Assembly (NCBI RefSeq): GCF_004343195.1
Contig: NZ_SMCR01000005.1
Coordinates: 186,001-250,000 of the forward strand
Direction of reading: 5' to 3'
Source: Biostraticola tofi
GTDB lineage: Bacteria > Pseudomonadota > Gammaproteobacteria > Enterobacterales > Enterobacteriaceae
DNA length: 64,000 bases
Shown piece after piece: positions 8,447 to 17,676 of the stretch. The first letter of the stretch is position 1, and the number at the start of each line of letters is the position of its first letter. Made by a program: the position numbers and the translations under genes. The notes under the pieces are model-generated. The model did no database searches and was not told where the DNA came from. It was given only the letters and a program-made list of their open reading frames with translations.

Positions 8447-10762
8447 ATGACGCGCACAAAAAAAATTGTCGGAGGTGTTTTCCTGGTTTTGCTGCTGATA
8501 GTGGCTGCTGCCATTATTTTTGTGGCGACCTTTGACTGGAACCGCTTGAAACCGACCATCAATGAAAAGGTGTCTGCCGAACTGCAGCGCCCCTTTGCCA
8601 TTAATGGCGATCTCGGCGTACAGTGGTCGCGCCAGCGGGATGAGGGCGGTTGGCGCGCCTGGGTGCCTTGGCCGCATATCCATGCCGATGACATCGTGCT
8701 GGGCAATCCCGAAGATGTCCCCGGCGATTATACTGCCCGACTCAAACGCGTAGAGGCCAGTATTGCCCCATTGTCGCTGCTGCACCGCGAGCTTTACCTG
8801 CCGCGTATTACCCTGGTCAGTCCCGATGCTTCCTTGAAACGATTGGCTAACGGCAAAAACAACTGGACCTTTAATCTGGCCAATGAAGATAAGCCCCAGG
8901 ATCCTGACAAGCCTGTTTCGCCGTGGTCATTCAAAGTCGATGATATTGCTTTCGATCGGGGCAAGATTGATTACCTGGATCCGATAACCAAGGCCGATAT
9001 CCATCTTGAAGTTAATCCGCTAGGCAAACCGGTTCCGTTCGCTGAGCTTGCCGGCAGCGAAAAGCCGAAAGAGACTAAAGCCACCAAGGACACCAAGGAC
9101 ACCAAGGACACCAAGGACACCAAGGACACCAAGGACACCAAGGATACCAAGGATTCCAAAGATGCCAAGGATTCCAAAGATGCCAAGGATTCCAAAGATG
9201 CCAAGGATTCCAAAGATGCCAAGGATTCCAAGGATGCCAAGGATTCCAAAGATGCCAAGGATTCCAAGGATGCCCAGGACTCGAAGGATTCTAACGCTTC
9301 TAAGGATACACAGGTTGCCAGCGCCGGTCAGGCTTCGCGCAGCAGTACCAATGATTTCGTTTTTGGCTGGAAAATCAGCGGCACCTATAACAAAGAACGC
9401 CTGTCGGGTGAGGGTAAAATCGGCGGAATGCTGGCTTTGAGAGACAGCGGCAGACCGTTCCCGCTGCAGGCGGATGTGCGTTCAGGCAACACGCGGGTAG
9501 GACTGGCCGGTACCCTTGAAGATCCGCTCAATTTCGGCGGACTGGATTTACGTCTGAAGCTTTCCGGCGACAATCTGGGGGATTTGCAGGGCATTACCGG
9601 GATTGTTTTGCCTGACTCGCCACCGTATTCGACCGACGGTCATCTGATAGCCCACTTCAAAGGCAAAGACGCTGGGCTTTACCGCTATGAAAAATTCAAC
9701 GGCAAAATAGGGCAGAGCGATATTCACGGTACGCTGGTGTTCCGTCAGGGCAAACCGCGTCCGTCTCTCAGCGGAGAAATCGTCTCCGAACAACTCAGAC
9801 TGGCTGATTTGGGGCCGCTTATCGGCGCTGACTCTGGTACTGCAGCCGGTAAAGAAAAAGCCAAGACCAAATCTGTGCAGCCTGCCGATAAGGTCTTGCC
9901 CTACGACAAATTCGAGACTGCCGCTTGGTCAACCATGGACGCCGACATTAAATTTACCGGCAAGCGTATCGAGCACGGGAATACCCTGCCGATAAGCGAT
10001 CTCTATACCCATCTGACGCTGAAAAAGGGTGAACTGTTGCTGGATCCGCTGCGTTTCGGCCTGGCTCGCGGCAGCCTGAATTCCACCATACGGCTGGAGG
10101 GGGATCGCAAACCGATGCGCGGTCGAGCGGATATTCATGCCCGCAAACTGCAGTTGAAAGCCCTGTTCCCAACGGTTGAAGCCATGCGCAGCAGCATGGG
10201 ACAGCTTAATGGCGATGCCCAACTGACCGGTACCGGCAACTCGGTAGCCGAATTGCTGGGCAGCAGCAATGGCAGCCTGCGTATCCTGATGAACGATGGC
10301 GTTATCAGCCGCAATCTGATGGAGATAGCCGGCCTGAATGTGGGTAACTATGTGGTGGGTAAACTGTTTGGCGATGACCAGGTGAAAATCAACTGCGCGG
10401 CGGCTGATGTAGGCGTCCAGAGCGGACTGGCTACCTCGAGGCTGATTGTCTTCGATACGGAGAATGCCGTTATTAATATCAACGGCAACACCAATTTTGC
10501 TACCGAACGCCTCGATCTGTCGATCAATCCCGACAGTAAGGGCTTACGTATCGTCACCCTGCGTTCACCGCTGTATGTTCGCGGCACCTACAAGAACCCG
10601 TCGGCAGGCGTAAAAGCCGGGCCGCTTATCGCGCGCGGTGCGGCGGCAGTAGCCTTGGGTGCGGTATTGACCCCGGCGGCCGCCTTGCTGGCCCTTATTT
10701 CCCCCAGCGATGGCGGCGGCAATCAGTGCGGGCCGATCTTGCAGCAAATGAAGGCCAAATAA
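8447..10762 (+). CDS. yhjG: YhjG, AsmA-family inner-membrane/periplasmic protein with a Lys-Asp repeat insert
   Basis: The 771-residue protein has an N-terminal membrane anchor (about residues 8-26) followed by a large periplasmic region of the AsmA superfamily, whose members are bridge-like proteins implicated in envelope lipid transport. The AsmA-type start (FDWNRLKPTINEKVSAELQRPF, in parts) and the C-terminal AsmA repeat region (ISRNLMEIAGLN, about 622; SINPDSKGLRIVTLRSPLYVRG) support the family. Residues 214-276 are a pure repeat of seven KDT triplets and seven KDSKDA hexads, which makes the protein about 80 residues longer than E. coli YhjG (691). The insert separates the N-terminal domain from the domain beginning at FVFGWKISG. 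It overlaps no neighbour and is convergent with cdh. Confidence 0.85.
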   Translation: MTRTKKIVGGVFLVLLLIVAAAIIFVATFDWNRLKPTINEKVSAELQRPFAINGDLGVQWSRQRDEGGWRAWVPWPHIHADDIVLGNPEDVPGDYTARLKRVEASIAPLSLLHRELYLPRITLVSPDASLKRLANGKNNWTFNLANEDKPQDPDKPVSPWSFKVDDIAFDRGKIDYLDPITKADIHLEVNPLGKPVPFAELAGSEKPKETKATKDTKDTKDTKDTKDTKDTKDTKDSKDAKDSKDAKDSKDAKDSKDAKDSKDAKDSKDAKDSKDAQDSKDSNASKDTQVASAGQASRSSTNDFVFGWKISGTYNKERLSGEGKIGGMLALRDSGRPFPLQADVRSGNTRVGLAGTLEDPLNFGGLDLRLKLSGDNLGDLQGITGIVLPDSPPYSTDGHLIAHFKGKDAGLYRYEKFNGKIGQSDIHGTLVFRQGKPRPSLSGEIVSEQLRLADLGPLIGADSGTAAGKEKAKTKSVQPADKVLPYDKFETAAWSTMDADIKFTGKRIEHGNTLPISDLYTHLTLKKGELLLDPLRFGLARGSLNSTIRLEGDRKPMRGRADIHARKLQLKALFPTVEAMRSSMGQLNGDAQLTGTGNSVAELLGSSNGSLRILMNDGVISRNLMEIAGLNVGNYVVGKLFGDDQVKINCAAADVGVQSGLATSRLIVFDTENAVININGNTNFATERLDLSINPDSKGLRIVTLRSPLYVRGTYKNPSAGVKAGPLIARGAAAVALGAVLTPAAALLALISPSDGGGNQCGPILQQMKAK
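9086..9274 (+). repeat. 9-bp/18-bp in-frame tandem repeat inside yhjG
   Basis: Seven copies of a 9-bp unit (aaggacacc, Lys-Asp-Thr; the last copy has gat) are followed by seven copies of an 18-bp unit encoding Lys-Asp-Ser-Lys-Asp-Ala. The 18-bp copies differ only at a few third positions. The 63-residue product is highly charged and probably disordered or helical. All units are multiples of three, so copy-number change keeps the frame. Confidence 0.95.
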
Positions 10763-10768
10763 GCCCGG

Positions 10769-11554
10769 TCAAAGGCGATTAACGGCCGTATCCAGGATGG
10801 CACAGCTGTGATCCTGGATTTCCTCCGTTGAGGCGAGGTTAAAGCGCATTAAGTTTCGCCTTAAGGCCAGCAGGATAAAGCTGCCGTCGGACGCCGGGAC
10901 TAGGGCCAGGCCGTAATGGCCCATCTGGCTGCCGGCGTCTGGCACCTCTTCGGCCAGCATTCTGAATGGACTTTTCGCTGCCAGTGCTTGGGCGGTAACC
11001 CGTCTGGCCAGGTAAGGGTGGCCCCGCAGCGGGGTCGGCAGCGGCTGCCAGCCATTGCCCAGCCTGGTGGTATCATTATCGATTTGCTGCCTAACGTCAG
11101 GACGTAGGCAGGAAATATGCACATGCAGATGGTTCTGCGTCCGGCCCAATTCGGAATTGACCGTCAATGACAAGCTGCGATCCGCTATCGCGGCCCCGCG
11201 TTTATCCGCCAGATAATGCCTGGCCTGCCATGACTGATAGAAATAGTTTGGCGTCTGCTCGGCAAGCAGGACCGGACTCTCGATACCGGATATCTTTGCT
11301 ATCGGCATCAGCAGAAACTGCAGCCCCCCCTTAAGATCTTTGTAGATGACATAATCCGAATCAATATTGACTTCACTACAGGGAGCCGGTTGCCCCTGCT
11401 GCCGCTGGTGCGGTACGCATTCCAGACTGACATTGCGCCACAATGCTTCTGAATTGCCGATGAGCCTTTGGGCGCAATACACCCCGCCGGCAATGATGAT
11501 TAACAAAACCGTCAACCAGAGATACCGATTGCGTCGCCTGTCCATATGTAACAT
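10769..11554 (-). CDS. cdh: CDP-diacylglycerol pyrophosphatase Cdh
   Basis: Cdh hydrolyses CDP-diacylglycerol to CMP and phosphatidate and belongs to a HIT-like fold. The 261-residue protein has one N-terminal membrane helix (about 11-28) and the HxHxH-type active-site strand NHLHVHISCLRPDVR (about 140-154). Other matches to E. coli Cdh are KDLKGGLQFLLMP, GHPYLARRVT and EEIQDHSCAIL at the end. AGGG lies 4 bases before the first ATG; the second ATG (11545) starts MDRRRNRYLW but is 13 bases from it, so I keep the first. It is convergent with yhjG (6-base gap). In E. coli cdh lies elsewhere (near cpxA-sbp), so its place here differs. Confidence 0.9.
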   Translation of the reverse strand: MLHMDRRRNRYLWLTVLLIIIAGGVYCAQRLIGNSEALWRNVSLECVPHQRQQGQPAPCSEVNIDSDYVIYKDLKGGLQFLLMPIAKISGIESPVLLAEQTPNYFYQSWQARHYLADKRGAAIADRSLSLTVNSELGRTQNHLHVHISCLRPDVRQQIDNDTTRLGNGWQPLPTPLRGHPYLARRVTAQALAAKSPFRMLAEEVPDAGSQMGHYGLALVPASDGSFILLALRRNLMRFNLASTEEIQDHSCAILDTAVNRL

Positions 11555-11654
11555 CCATCCCTGATGCTTGCAAAAAAAAGGGCCGTATCCCTGCAGGTAC
11601 TGACCCGTCCATTGTGTGGAGCGCCCGCACTGGCTGCGAGCCGCTTATGCATTA

Positions 11655-12977
11655 CTACAGCGCCTGGTACCTGGTTTCATGGCTTGCCAACAGCGCCAGC
11701 AGTGTGACGGTCGCCATGGCCGCCAGATAGATGCCGACATAAAACAAACCATAGTTGGCGGTCAGCCAGGTGGCGATATAGGGCGCCACCGATGCGCCGA
11801 TGATTGACGCCACATTATAGGAAAACGAGGCGCCGGTATAGCGGACTTCCGTCGGGAACAGTTCCGGCAGCAGTGCGCCCATAGGGCCGAAAGTCAGCCC
11901 CATTACGGTGAAACCGCACAGCAGGAACGCCATCACCAGCCAGGTATTGCCTGAGCCCAGCATCGAAGGGAACACCAGGGCGAAAACGATGATCAGCAGA
12001 GTAATCCATATCATCGTCCGGCGACGGCCAAATGCATCAGCGAGTTGTCCGGCGACCGGTACCAGCAAACCAAAACCCACTACACCCACCATCAGCATCA
12101 GCAGGAAATCATTACGAGAGAAACCCAGGCCAACTGGCTTGGCCGTTGTGCCGTAGGTCAACGAATAAACCGTCATGATATAGAACAGGGTATAGGTCGC
12201 CACCATGATAAAAGTGCCGATGACCGTCACGCGCAAATGCTTGCTGAACAAGGTGCCGATCGGCATCCGCACCTGGGCTTTAGCCTTGGCGATCTTGGCG
12301 AACACCGGCGTTTCGTGCAGGGAAACACGGACATACAACCCAACCAGCACCAGCGCGGCCGACAGAATAAACGGCACCCGCCAGCCCCAGGTCATGAACT
12401 GTTCATCAGTCAGTAGCCAGGAAAGCAGTAGAAACATGCCGTTAGCGAAGAAAAAGCCGATTGGCGCACCTAACTGCGGAAATGAACCGTAAAGCGCACG
12501 TTTATTGGCCGGGGCATTTTCGGTAGCCAGCAAGGCAGCGCCTCCCCATTCTCCACCGAGTCCCAGACCTTGACCAAAACGCGCCAGCGCCAGCAGTATC
12601 GGCGCCAGGATGCCGATGGTCTCATAACTCGGCAACAGGCCAATCAGCACAGTGGAGATGCCCATGGTCAGCAGCGAAGCCACCAGCGTCACCTTGCGGC
12701 CGACACGGTCGCCAAAGTGACCGAACAGCGCCGACCCTATGGGGCGGGCCACAAAGGCGATGGCAAAGGTCGCCAGCGATTGCAGCGTAGCGGCGGTCGG
12801 ATCACCCTGCGGAAAGAAAATATGCGGAAAGACGATAACGGCCGCTGTGGCATAAATATAGAAATCAAAAAATTCGATGGCGGTACCGATAAGCGAGGCC
12901 ACAATCACCTTTCCACGGGAGTTGACTGGAATGGATTGGGCGTCTGTATCGATGGCTGGTGCGGCGGAGGCTGGCAT
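11655..12977 (-). CDS. yhjE: YhjE, MFS transporter of the metabolite:H+ symporter family
   Basis: The 440-residue, twelve-helix inner-membrane permease belongs to the metabolite:H+ symporter (MHS) group. Its motifs include GTAIEFFDFYIY (about 31-42), the loop GHFGDRVGRKV (about 86-96), GGEWGGAALLATE in helix 5, and LADAFGRRR in the second half. The closest E. coli relative by pattern is YhjE, which also lies between yhjG and yhjD; its substrate is unknown. Only a weak AAGAA ribosome site precedes the ATG. Its promoter must lie in the 319-base gap to the right. Confidence 0.85.
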   Translation of the reverse strand: MPASAAPAIDTDAQSIPVNSRGKVIVASLIGTAIEFFDFYIYATAAVIVFPHIFFPQGDPTAATLQSLATFAIAFVARPIGSALFGHFGDRVGRKVTLVASLLTMGISTVLIGLLPSYETIGILAPILLALARFGQGLGLGGEWGGAALLATENAPANKRALYGSFPQLGAPIGFFFANGMFLLLSWLLTDEQFMTWGWRVPFILSAALVLVGLYVRVSLHETPVFAKIAKAKAQVRMPIGTLFSKHLRVTVIGTFIMVATYTLFYIMTVYSLTYGTTAKPVGLGFSRNDFLLMLMVGVVGFGLLVPVAGQLADAFGRRRTMIWITLLIIVFALVFPSMLGSGNTWLVMAFLLCGFTVMGLTFGPMGALLPELFPTEVRYTGASFSYNVASIIGASVAPYIATWLTANYGLFYVGIYLAAMATVTLLALLASHETRYQAL

Positions 12978-13296
12978 AATTATTTCTTATTGATCGACTA
13001 CATAAAAGAACAGCATCTTAGACAGAGAAACAACCCTTTTCAATGGACAAATTTTGACCAAATGGCCGATTTTTGCGGCCTATAGGTGAATATCTTCTTT
13101 GACTGTTAATTGACAGCGAATAACATCCTGCAAACTGGAATCTGCAGTTTTTATCGCTATAGGCAGGGCAAAGAAAAGCGTGGGGGTAGTCCAAAATGCT
13201 GGTATATGGTTATATTGGTGTTAAATATGGTGTATCAAACTGCTTTATAGGCGGTTAATAAGAATAATTAACCACCTATATCAATGAGGCCGATAT
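12978..13296. promoter_or_regulatory. intergenic region upstream of yhjE and downstream of yhjD
   Basis: The 319-base gap separates two leftward genes, so it holds the yhjD 3' end and the yhjE promoter. The only clear structure is the long dyad at 13246-13280. The stretch 13080-13250 is AT-rich, without an open frame of note, and no clear -35/-10 pair was chosen. Confidence 0.4.
13246..13280 (-). terminator. 14-bp stem-loop after yhjD
   Basis: TATAGGCGGTTAAT (13246-13259) faces ATTAACCACCTATA (13267-13280) across a 7-base loop. The single C/A mismatch becomes a G-U pair in the leftward RNA, so the yhjD mRNA can form a full 14-bp helix 17 bases after its stop. There is no T-run after it, so it may be a Rho-assisted or mRNA-stabilising 3' structure. 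Confidence 0.45.
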
Positions 13297-14340
13297 TTAA
13301 CGCAGGTCGCCGCCGGCCTGCTCCGGCGGTTCAAGGCCGGCGCCGCTGTCTGCCTGCTTCGGATCCCTGTATTCGGTGGTGGCAATCCAGGCGGCGCAGA
13401 ACAGCGTCAGCCGGGCGAAGAAGTAGAAAAAGGCCATCAGGCCGATGACCGATCCGAAGGCGGCGCCTGACGGCGAGGAGGCCAGCTTGGGCAGGGTCAT
13501 GGTCATGATAATTTTGATCACTTCGAAGCCGGCCGCTGCCAGTAGCGCACCGCGAAAAACCGCCTTATGATGCGGCTTATAGCGCGGAATAACCCAGAAA
13601 ATCCAGACAAACAGCAGGAAGTTCGCCAGTATCGACACGCACATAGCGATAATGGTCAATACCGGGCGCAGCCATTCAACACCATCCAGCCCGAGAGCGG
13701 TGACGATGCTGGCCTGGGCGGCGCCGGCAATCGAGGTCAGAGAAAGGGTGATGATAAGGGCAATGATCAGGCCAATCAGCGACAACAAATCGCGCAAATA
13801 TTTGATATAGAATTTTTCTTTGTCCTGAGGGTTACGTTCCCATTCATCCCGTAATTGGGCGCGAATCGCCTCGCGTAGATTGCCTATCCAGTTCAGCCCG
13901 GAATACAGCGCAATCAGCAGGCCGGTGATGCCAACGGTGGTACGCTGATCGATGGCGGTGCGTACGGTATTTTTCAGCGTCTGAGCCGTGGTAGGGTCGT
14001 TAAGACTGTCAGCAATCTTATTGATCAAATCGGTCAGGATGTCAGGATTTGACGCCAGGAAGAAACCGACGCTGGCAAAAGACACCATCAAAATCGGAAT
14101 CAGCGACAGGAACGAAAAGTAAGTAATGGCCGCGCCGAACTGGCTACCCATCCGATCATTAAACCGCGTCATGGCGCGAATAAAATGCGCAATAATCGGG
14201 TAAGCGCTTACTCTCTCTATCAAACGGCCTGAACGCACAGCGGCATTATCAACGGTTTTATTTCCGCTGTGAAAGTCGCTCAGCGGATTAGTGATTTCCG
14301 GTTTACGGCCGGTGCGGCTTGTCGTTGATTTTTCGGCCAT
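13297..14340 (-). CDS. yhjD: YhjD, inner-membrane protein of the YihY/BrkB family
   Basis: The protein has 347 residues from the chosen start. Six hydrophobic segments and the family pattern GAAITYFSFLSLIPILM, IDQRTTVGITGLLIALYSGLNW (in parts) and WIFWVIPRYKPHHKAVFRGAL identify the YihY/BrkB family. E. coli YhjD has been linked to lipid A/Kdo2 export by a suppressor mutation. I chose the ATG at 14340 (MAEKSTTSRTG) because GAGGG lies just before it. The ATG at 14373 has no ribosome site and sits directly after a TATAAT that looks like a promoter -10 element. The C-terminus (QADSGAGLEPPEQAGGDLR) is a hydrophilic tail. Confidence 0.85.
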   Translation of the reverse strand: MAEKSTTSRTGRKPEITNPLSDFHSGNKTVDNAAVRSGRLIERVSAYPIIAHFIRAMTRFNDRMGSQFGAAITYFSFLSLIPILMVSFASVGFFLASNPDILTDLINKIADSLNDPTTAQTLKNTVRTAIDQRTTVGITGLLIALYSGLNWIGNLREAIRAQLRDEWERNPQDKEKFYIKYLRDLLSLIGLIIALIITLSLTSIAGAAQASIVTALGLDGVEWLRPVLTIIAMCVSILANFLLFVWIFWVIPRYKPHHKAVFRGALLAAAGFEVIKIIMTMTLPKLASSPSGAAFGSVIGLMAFFYFFARLTLFCAAWIATTEYRDPKQADSGAGLEPPEQAGGDLR

Positions 14341-14495
14341 AATCCCTCTCTTGGCTGCGTTATTGCATGGCATCTGATTGATTATAGACGAAGATATCGC
14401 GTAAGGTGGCGATGGCCGGGAGCGACAGTGTCGGCGAGGGTAAATTGAAATATCAGGCAGGGGCGCCTAGGCTGTAAAATTAACAGAGGTTGGAT

Positions 14496-16328
14496 ATGCT
14501 GTTTCACCGTTTTGAGAGAATAATTGATATATTTCAATCCGATCCGGGTAAAGCACCGCCGAACCGGGTATGGCCTTTTTATCTATTCTATCTGCGGCAG
14601 GTGTGGCCGAGTTTTGCCGCCCTGTTGCTGGTTGGCCTGGTTGCATCGCTGATTGAAGTGTCGCTGTTCAGCTATTTGAGCCGCATTATCGACCTGACCA
14701 ACACCTCTCCGGCCACCGGTTTCTTTAGCGCCCACGGCGCGGAACTGATGTGGATGGCATTCGTGGCGCTGGTGATGCGGCCGGTGTTTTTCGGCCTGCA
14801 TGATTTGCTGGTCCACCAGACCATCAGCCCGGGCATGACCAGTCTTATTCGCTGGCAGAATCACAATTACGTGCTGCGCCAAAGCCTGAATTTCTTTCAG
14901 AACGACTTCGCCGGACGAATTGCCCAGCGCATCATGCAGACCGGCAACTCCCTGCGCGATTCGGCCGTGCAGGCGGTCGATGCCCTGTGGCACGTCATTA
15001 TCTATGCGGTAAGCGCCCTGGTGCTGTTCGCTGAGGCGGACTGGCGGCTAATGATTCCGCTGGTGGCCTGGATTTTTTGCTATGTTGCCTGCCTGTTCTA
15101 CTTTGTTCCCCGGGTCAAAGCCCGATCGGTGGAGTCCTCCGAGGCACGTTCGCGGCTGATGGGCTGTATCGTCGATGGTTATACCAATATCACCACGCTT
15201 AAGCTGTTCGCCCATACCGAACTTGAACAGCAATACGCCCGCGATGCGATAACCGATCAAACGGTCAAAACCCAGCTGGCGGGGAGGGTGGTCACCAGTA
15301 TGGATGTGGCAATCACCAGTCTTAATGGCGTACTGATTGTCAGCACCACCGGCCTGGCCCTGTGGCTATGGACCCATTCGCTTATCAGCGTCGGTGCCAT
15401 TGCGCTGGCGACCGGCCTGGTGATTCGTATCGTCAATATGTCCGGCTGGATCATGTGGGTAGTCAACGGCATATTTGAAAATATCGGCATGGTGCAGGAC
15501 GGGCTGAACACCATTGCCCAGCCGGTCAGCGTAACTGACCGGCCGGCGGCAAAGGATCTGCAGGTGCGGCATGGCGCGATTCACTTTGATAACGTCAATT
15601 TCAATTACGGCGGCGATCGCCCGGTCATCAGCGGGTTGCAGCTATCGATAAAGCCCGGCGAAAAAATCGGCCTTATCGGCCCATCGGGCGCCGGGAAATC
15701 GACCCTGGTCAATCTGCTGCTGCGCCTTTACGATCTAGATGGCGGACGCATTCTGATCGATGAGCAGAATATTGCCGACATCAGCCAGGAGAGCCTGAGG
15801 GCGCAGATCGGTATGATCACCCAGGATACCTCGCTGCTGCATCGATCAATTCGAGACAATCTGCTGTATGGTCGTCCGGATGCCAGCGATGAGCAATTGT
15901 GGGACGCGATTCGTCGCGCCCGGGCCGATGAGTTTATTCCCCTGCTGTCCGATCCCAACGGCCGAACCGGCCTGGATGCCCATGTGGGCGAGCGTGGCGT
16001 CAAGCTATCCGGCGGCCAGCGCCAGCGCATTGCTATCGCCCGCGTACTGCTCAAAGATGCGCCGGTGCTGATTATGGATGAAGCGACATCGGCGCTCGAC
16101 TCGGAAGTGGAGTCGGCCATCCAGGAAAGCCTGGGATCGCTGATGGAAGGCAAAACGGTCATCGCCATCGCCCACCGGTTGTCGACTATTGTCAAAATGG
16201 ATCGGCTGGTGGTGCTGGATAAGGGCAATATCGTCGAGACCGGCACCCATCAGCAGTTGCTGGCGCGTAAGGGACTGTATGCCCGCCTCTGGCAGCACCA
16301 GACCGGCGGATTTGTCGGCGCTGATTAA
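14496..16328 (+). CDS. ABC exporter half-transporter (fused membrane and ATPase domains)
   Basis: The protein has 610 residues from the ATG at 14496, chosen because GAGG lies 6 bases upstream; an in-frame TTG two codons earlier is less likely. Residues about 30-330 form a type-1 exporter membrane domain with six helices. Residues about 355-590 form the nucleotide-binding domain: Walker A GPSGAGKST, Q-loop TQDTSLLH, signature LSGGQRQR, Walker B VLIMDEATSALD, and switch His in AIAHRLST. It should work as a homodimer exporting a lipid, drug or peptide; the substrate is not evident. No gene partner overlaps it. It resembles the multidrug/lipid exporters annotated generally as MsbA-like, but without MsbA-specific context. 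Confidence 0.85.
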   Translation: MLFHRFERIIDIFQSDPGKAPPNRVWPFYLFYLRQVWPSFAALLLVGLVASLIEVSLFSYLSRIIDLTNTSPATGFFSAHGAELMWMAFVALVMRPVFFGLHDLLVHQTISPGMTSLIRWQNHNYVLRQSLNFFQNDFAGRIAQRIMQTGNSLRDSAVQAVDALWHVIIYAVSALVLFAEADWRLMIPLVAWIFCYVACLFYFVPRVKARSVESSEARSRLMGCIVDGYTNITTLKLFAHTELEQQYARDAITDQTVKTQLAGRVVTSMDVAITSLNGVLIVSTTGLALWLWTHSLISVGAIALATGLVIRIVNMSGWIMWVVNGIFENIGMVQDGLNTIAQPVSVTDRPAAKDLQVRHGAIHFDNVNFNYGGDRPVISGLQLSIKPGEKIGLIGPSGAGKSTLVNLLLRLYDLDGGRILIDEQNIADISQESLRAQIGMITQDTSLLHRSIRDNLLYGRPDASDEQLWDAIRRARADEFIPLLSDPNGRTGLDAHVGERGVKLSGGQRQRIAIARVLLKDAPVLIMDEATSALDSEVESAIQESLGSLMEGKTVIAIAHRLSTIVKMDRLVVLDKGNIVETGTHQQLLARKGLYARLWQHQTGGFVGAD

Positions 16329-16384
16329 CCCCCTCAGCGGGCGGGCGTCCTTTCATCGGCGGCGTTCGGGAGCCGGAGACGGCA

Positions 16385-17506
16385 TCAGTTCCGGCGGTAG
16401 GGCAGAGACTGACGGGCCTGTTCGGCCCAAGCGGCTACGGCCACGCGTTCCTGGCGCAGGAAATCGTCCACCGCCGCCTGCAGGCCGGGGTGGCGCAGAT
16501 AATGCCAGGAATGGGTCAGCACCGGTTCGAAACCGCGAATAAGTTTGTGCTCGCCCTGGGCTCCGGCATCAAAATGGGTTAGTCCCTGTGCAATGGCATA
16601 GTCCATACCCTGATAGAAGCAGGTTTCAAAATGCAGCCGGTCAAATTCTGCCAGGCACCCCCAGTAGCGGCCATAAAAGCGGTCGCCGCTTATCAGACTG
16701 AAGGCCATCGCCACATCCTGACCCTGCTGCCGGGCGACGACCACGCGGATCGCCTGGGGCATGCGTTCGGCCAGCAAGCTGAAAAATAACCGGGTCAGGT
16801 AGGGCGCCCTGCCTCTGACCCGATAAGTATTGGCATAGCAGGTATAGACAAAATCCCATTGAGCTTCGCTGAGCTCACCGCCTTCAAACCAGTGGAACGT
16901 TATCCCCTGAGCGGCCACCTGTTGCCGCTCATTGCGCATCTGCTTACGCTTGCGTGAGCTCAGCGTGTCCAGAAAGTCCTGAAAATCCCGATAGCCGCGG
17001 TTATGCCAGTGATATTGGCAATCTGAACGCAGCAGCCACTGGGGGCGCCCGTCAAACAACCGGTCACTCTCAGGGCTGGTAAAGTTCACATGGGCACCGG
17101 AAAGCCCCTGTCGAACCAGGTAAGCAGGCAGTTCATCCAGCAACTGTCCCGCCGCCGCCTCGCCGCCGAGGATGCGATGGCCGGTGACCGGGCTGAATGG
17201 CACCGCCCCCAGCCATTTGGGATAATAATCGATACCGGCCCGCAAACACGCCTCGGCCCAGCCCTGGTCGAACACATATTCGCCGTAGGAGTGCCATTTG
17301 CGATAGCCAGGCATGGCGGCCAGCAGCCTGCCGTCCTGATACCACAGCAGATGCTCTGGTCGCCAGCCGGAATCTGGCCCCAGGCTGCCGCTGTCTTCTA
17401 GGGCGGTGAGGAAAGCATGGCGCAAAAACGGCTGGGCTGCCGGTACCAGCGCATCCCATTCGTCCTCGGGCAGCTCGGCTAATCGGGTTAACGGCGTCAA
17501 TGACAT
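16385..17506 (-). CDS. FemAB-like GNAT-fold acyltransferase (PF04339 type)
   Basis: This is a 373-residue cytoplasmic protein of the family annotated as peptidoglycan biosynthesis/FemAB-like or DUF482, built from two GNAT-type halves. Characteristic segments are QPFLRHAFLTALEDSGSLG (about 25-43), HVNFTSPE (about 140), the basic stretch SSRKRKQMRNERQQVAAQGI (about 184-203), FYGRYWGCLAEFDRLHFETC and YAIAQGLTHFDAGAQGEHKL, which are typical conserved blocks. The true substrate is unknown; proposals for the family involve aminoacyl or acyl transfer. GGAG lies about 4 bases before the ATG. It is convergent with the ABC exporter gene. Confidence 0.8.
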   Translation of the reverse strand: MSLTPLTRLAELPEDEWDALVPAAQPFLRHAFLTALEDSGSLGPDSGWRPEHLLWYQDGRLLAAMPGYRKWHSYGEYVFDQGWAEACLRAGIDYYPKWLGAVPFSPVTGHRILGGEAAAGQLLDELPAYLVRQGLSGAHVNFTSPESDRLFDGRPQWLLRSDCQYHWHNRGYRDFQDFLDTLSSRKRKQMRNERQQVAAQGITFHWFEGGELSEAQWDFVYTCYANTYRVRGRAPYLTRLFFSLLAERMPQAIRVVVARQQGQDVAMAFSLISGDRFYGRYWGCLAEFDRLHFETCFYQGMDYAIAQGLTHFDAGAQGEHKLIRGFEPVLTHSWHYLRHPGLQAAVDDFLRQERVAVAAWAEQARQSLPYRRN

Positions 17507-17676
17507 GTTGCTCCTTGCTGATGTTCTGCAATGTTTCCGATATTAAGCGCCATGGTGACATAATGCCCTGGATTTTTGTGGCGGTGGCAACCCGCGCCGG
17601 CCATCAAGGCGGGTGATCAGCGCTTTTCCTGACTGTATGCTGTAGCTGGACGAGGGCGATATCCCCCGTCGGCCGC

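Noticed and set aside
8971-9267. Open frame on the minus strand encoding a Leu-Ala-Ser-Leu-Glu-Ser repeat protein
   Set aside because: It is the antisense of the yhjG repeat; any in-frame repeat leaves such an open frame, and no ribosome site or second domain supports it.
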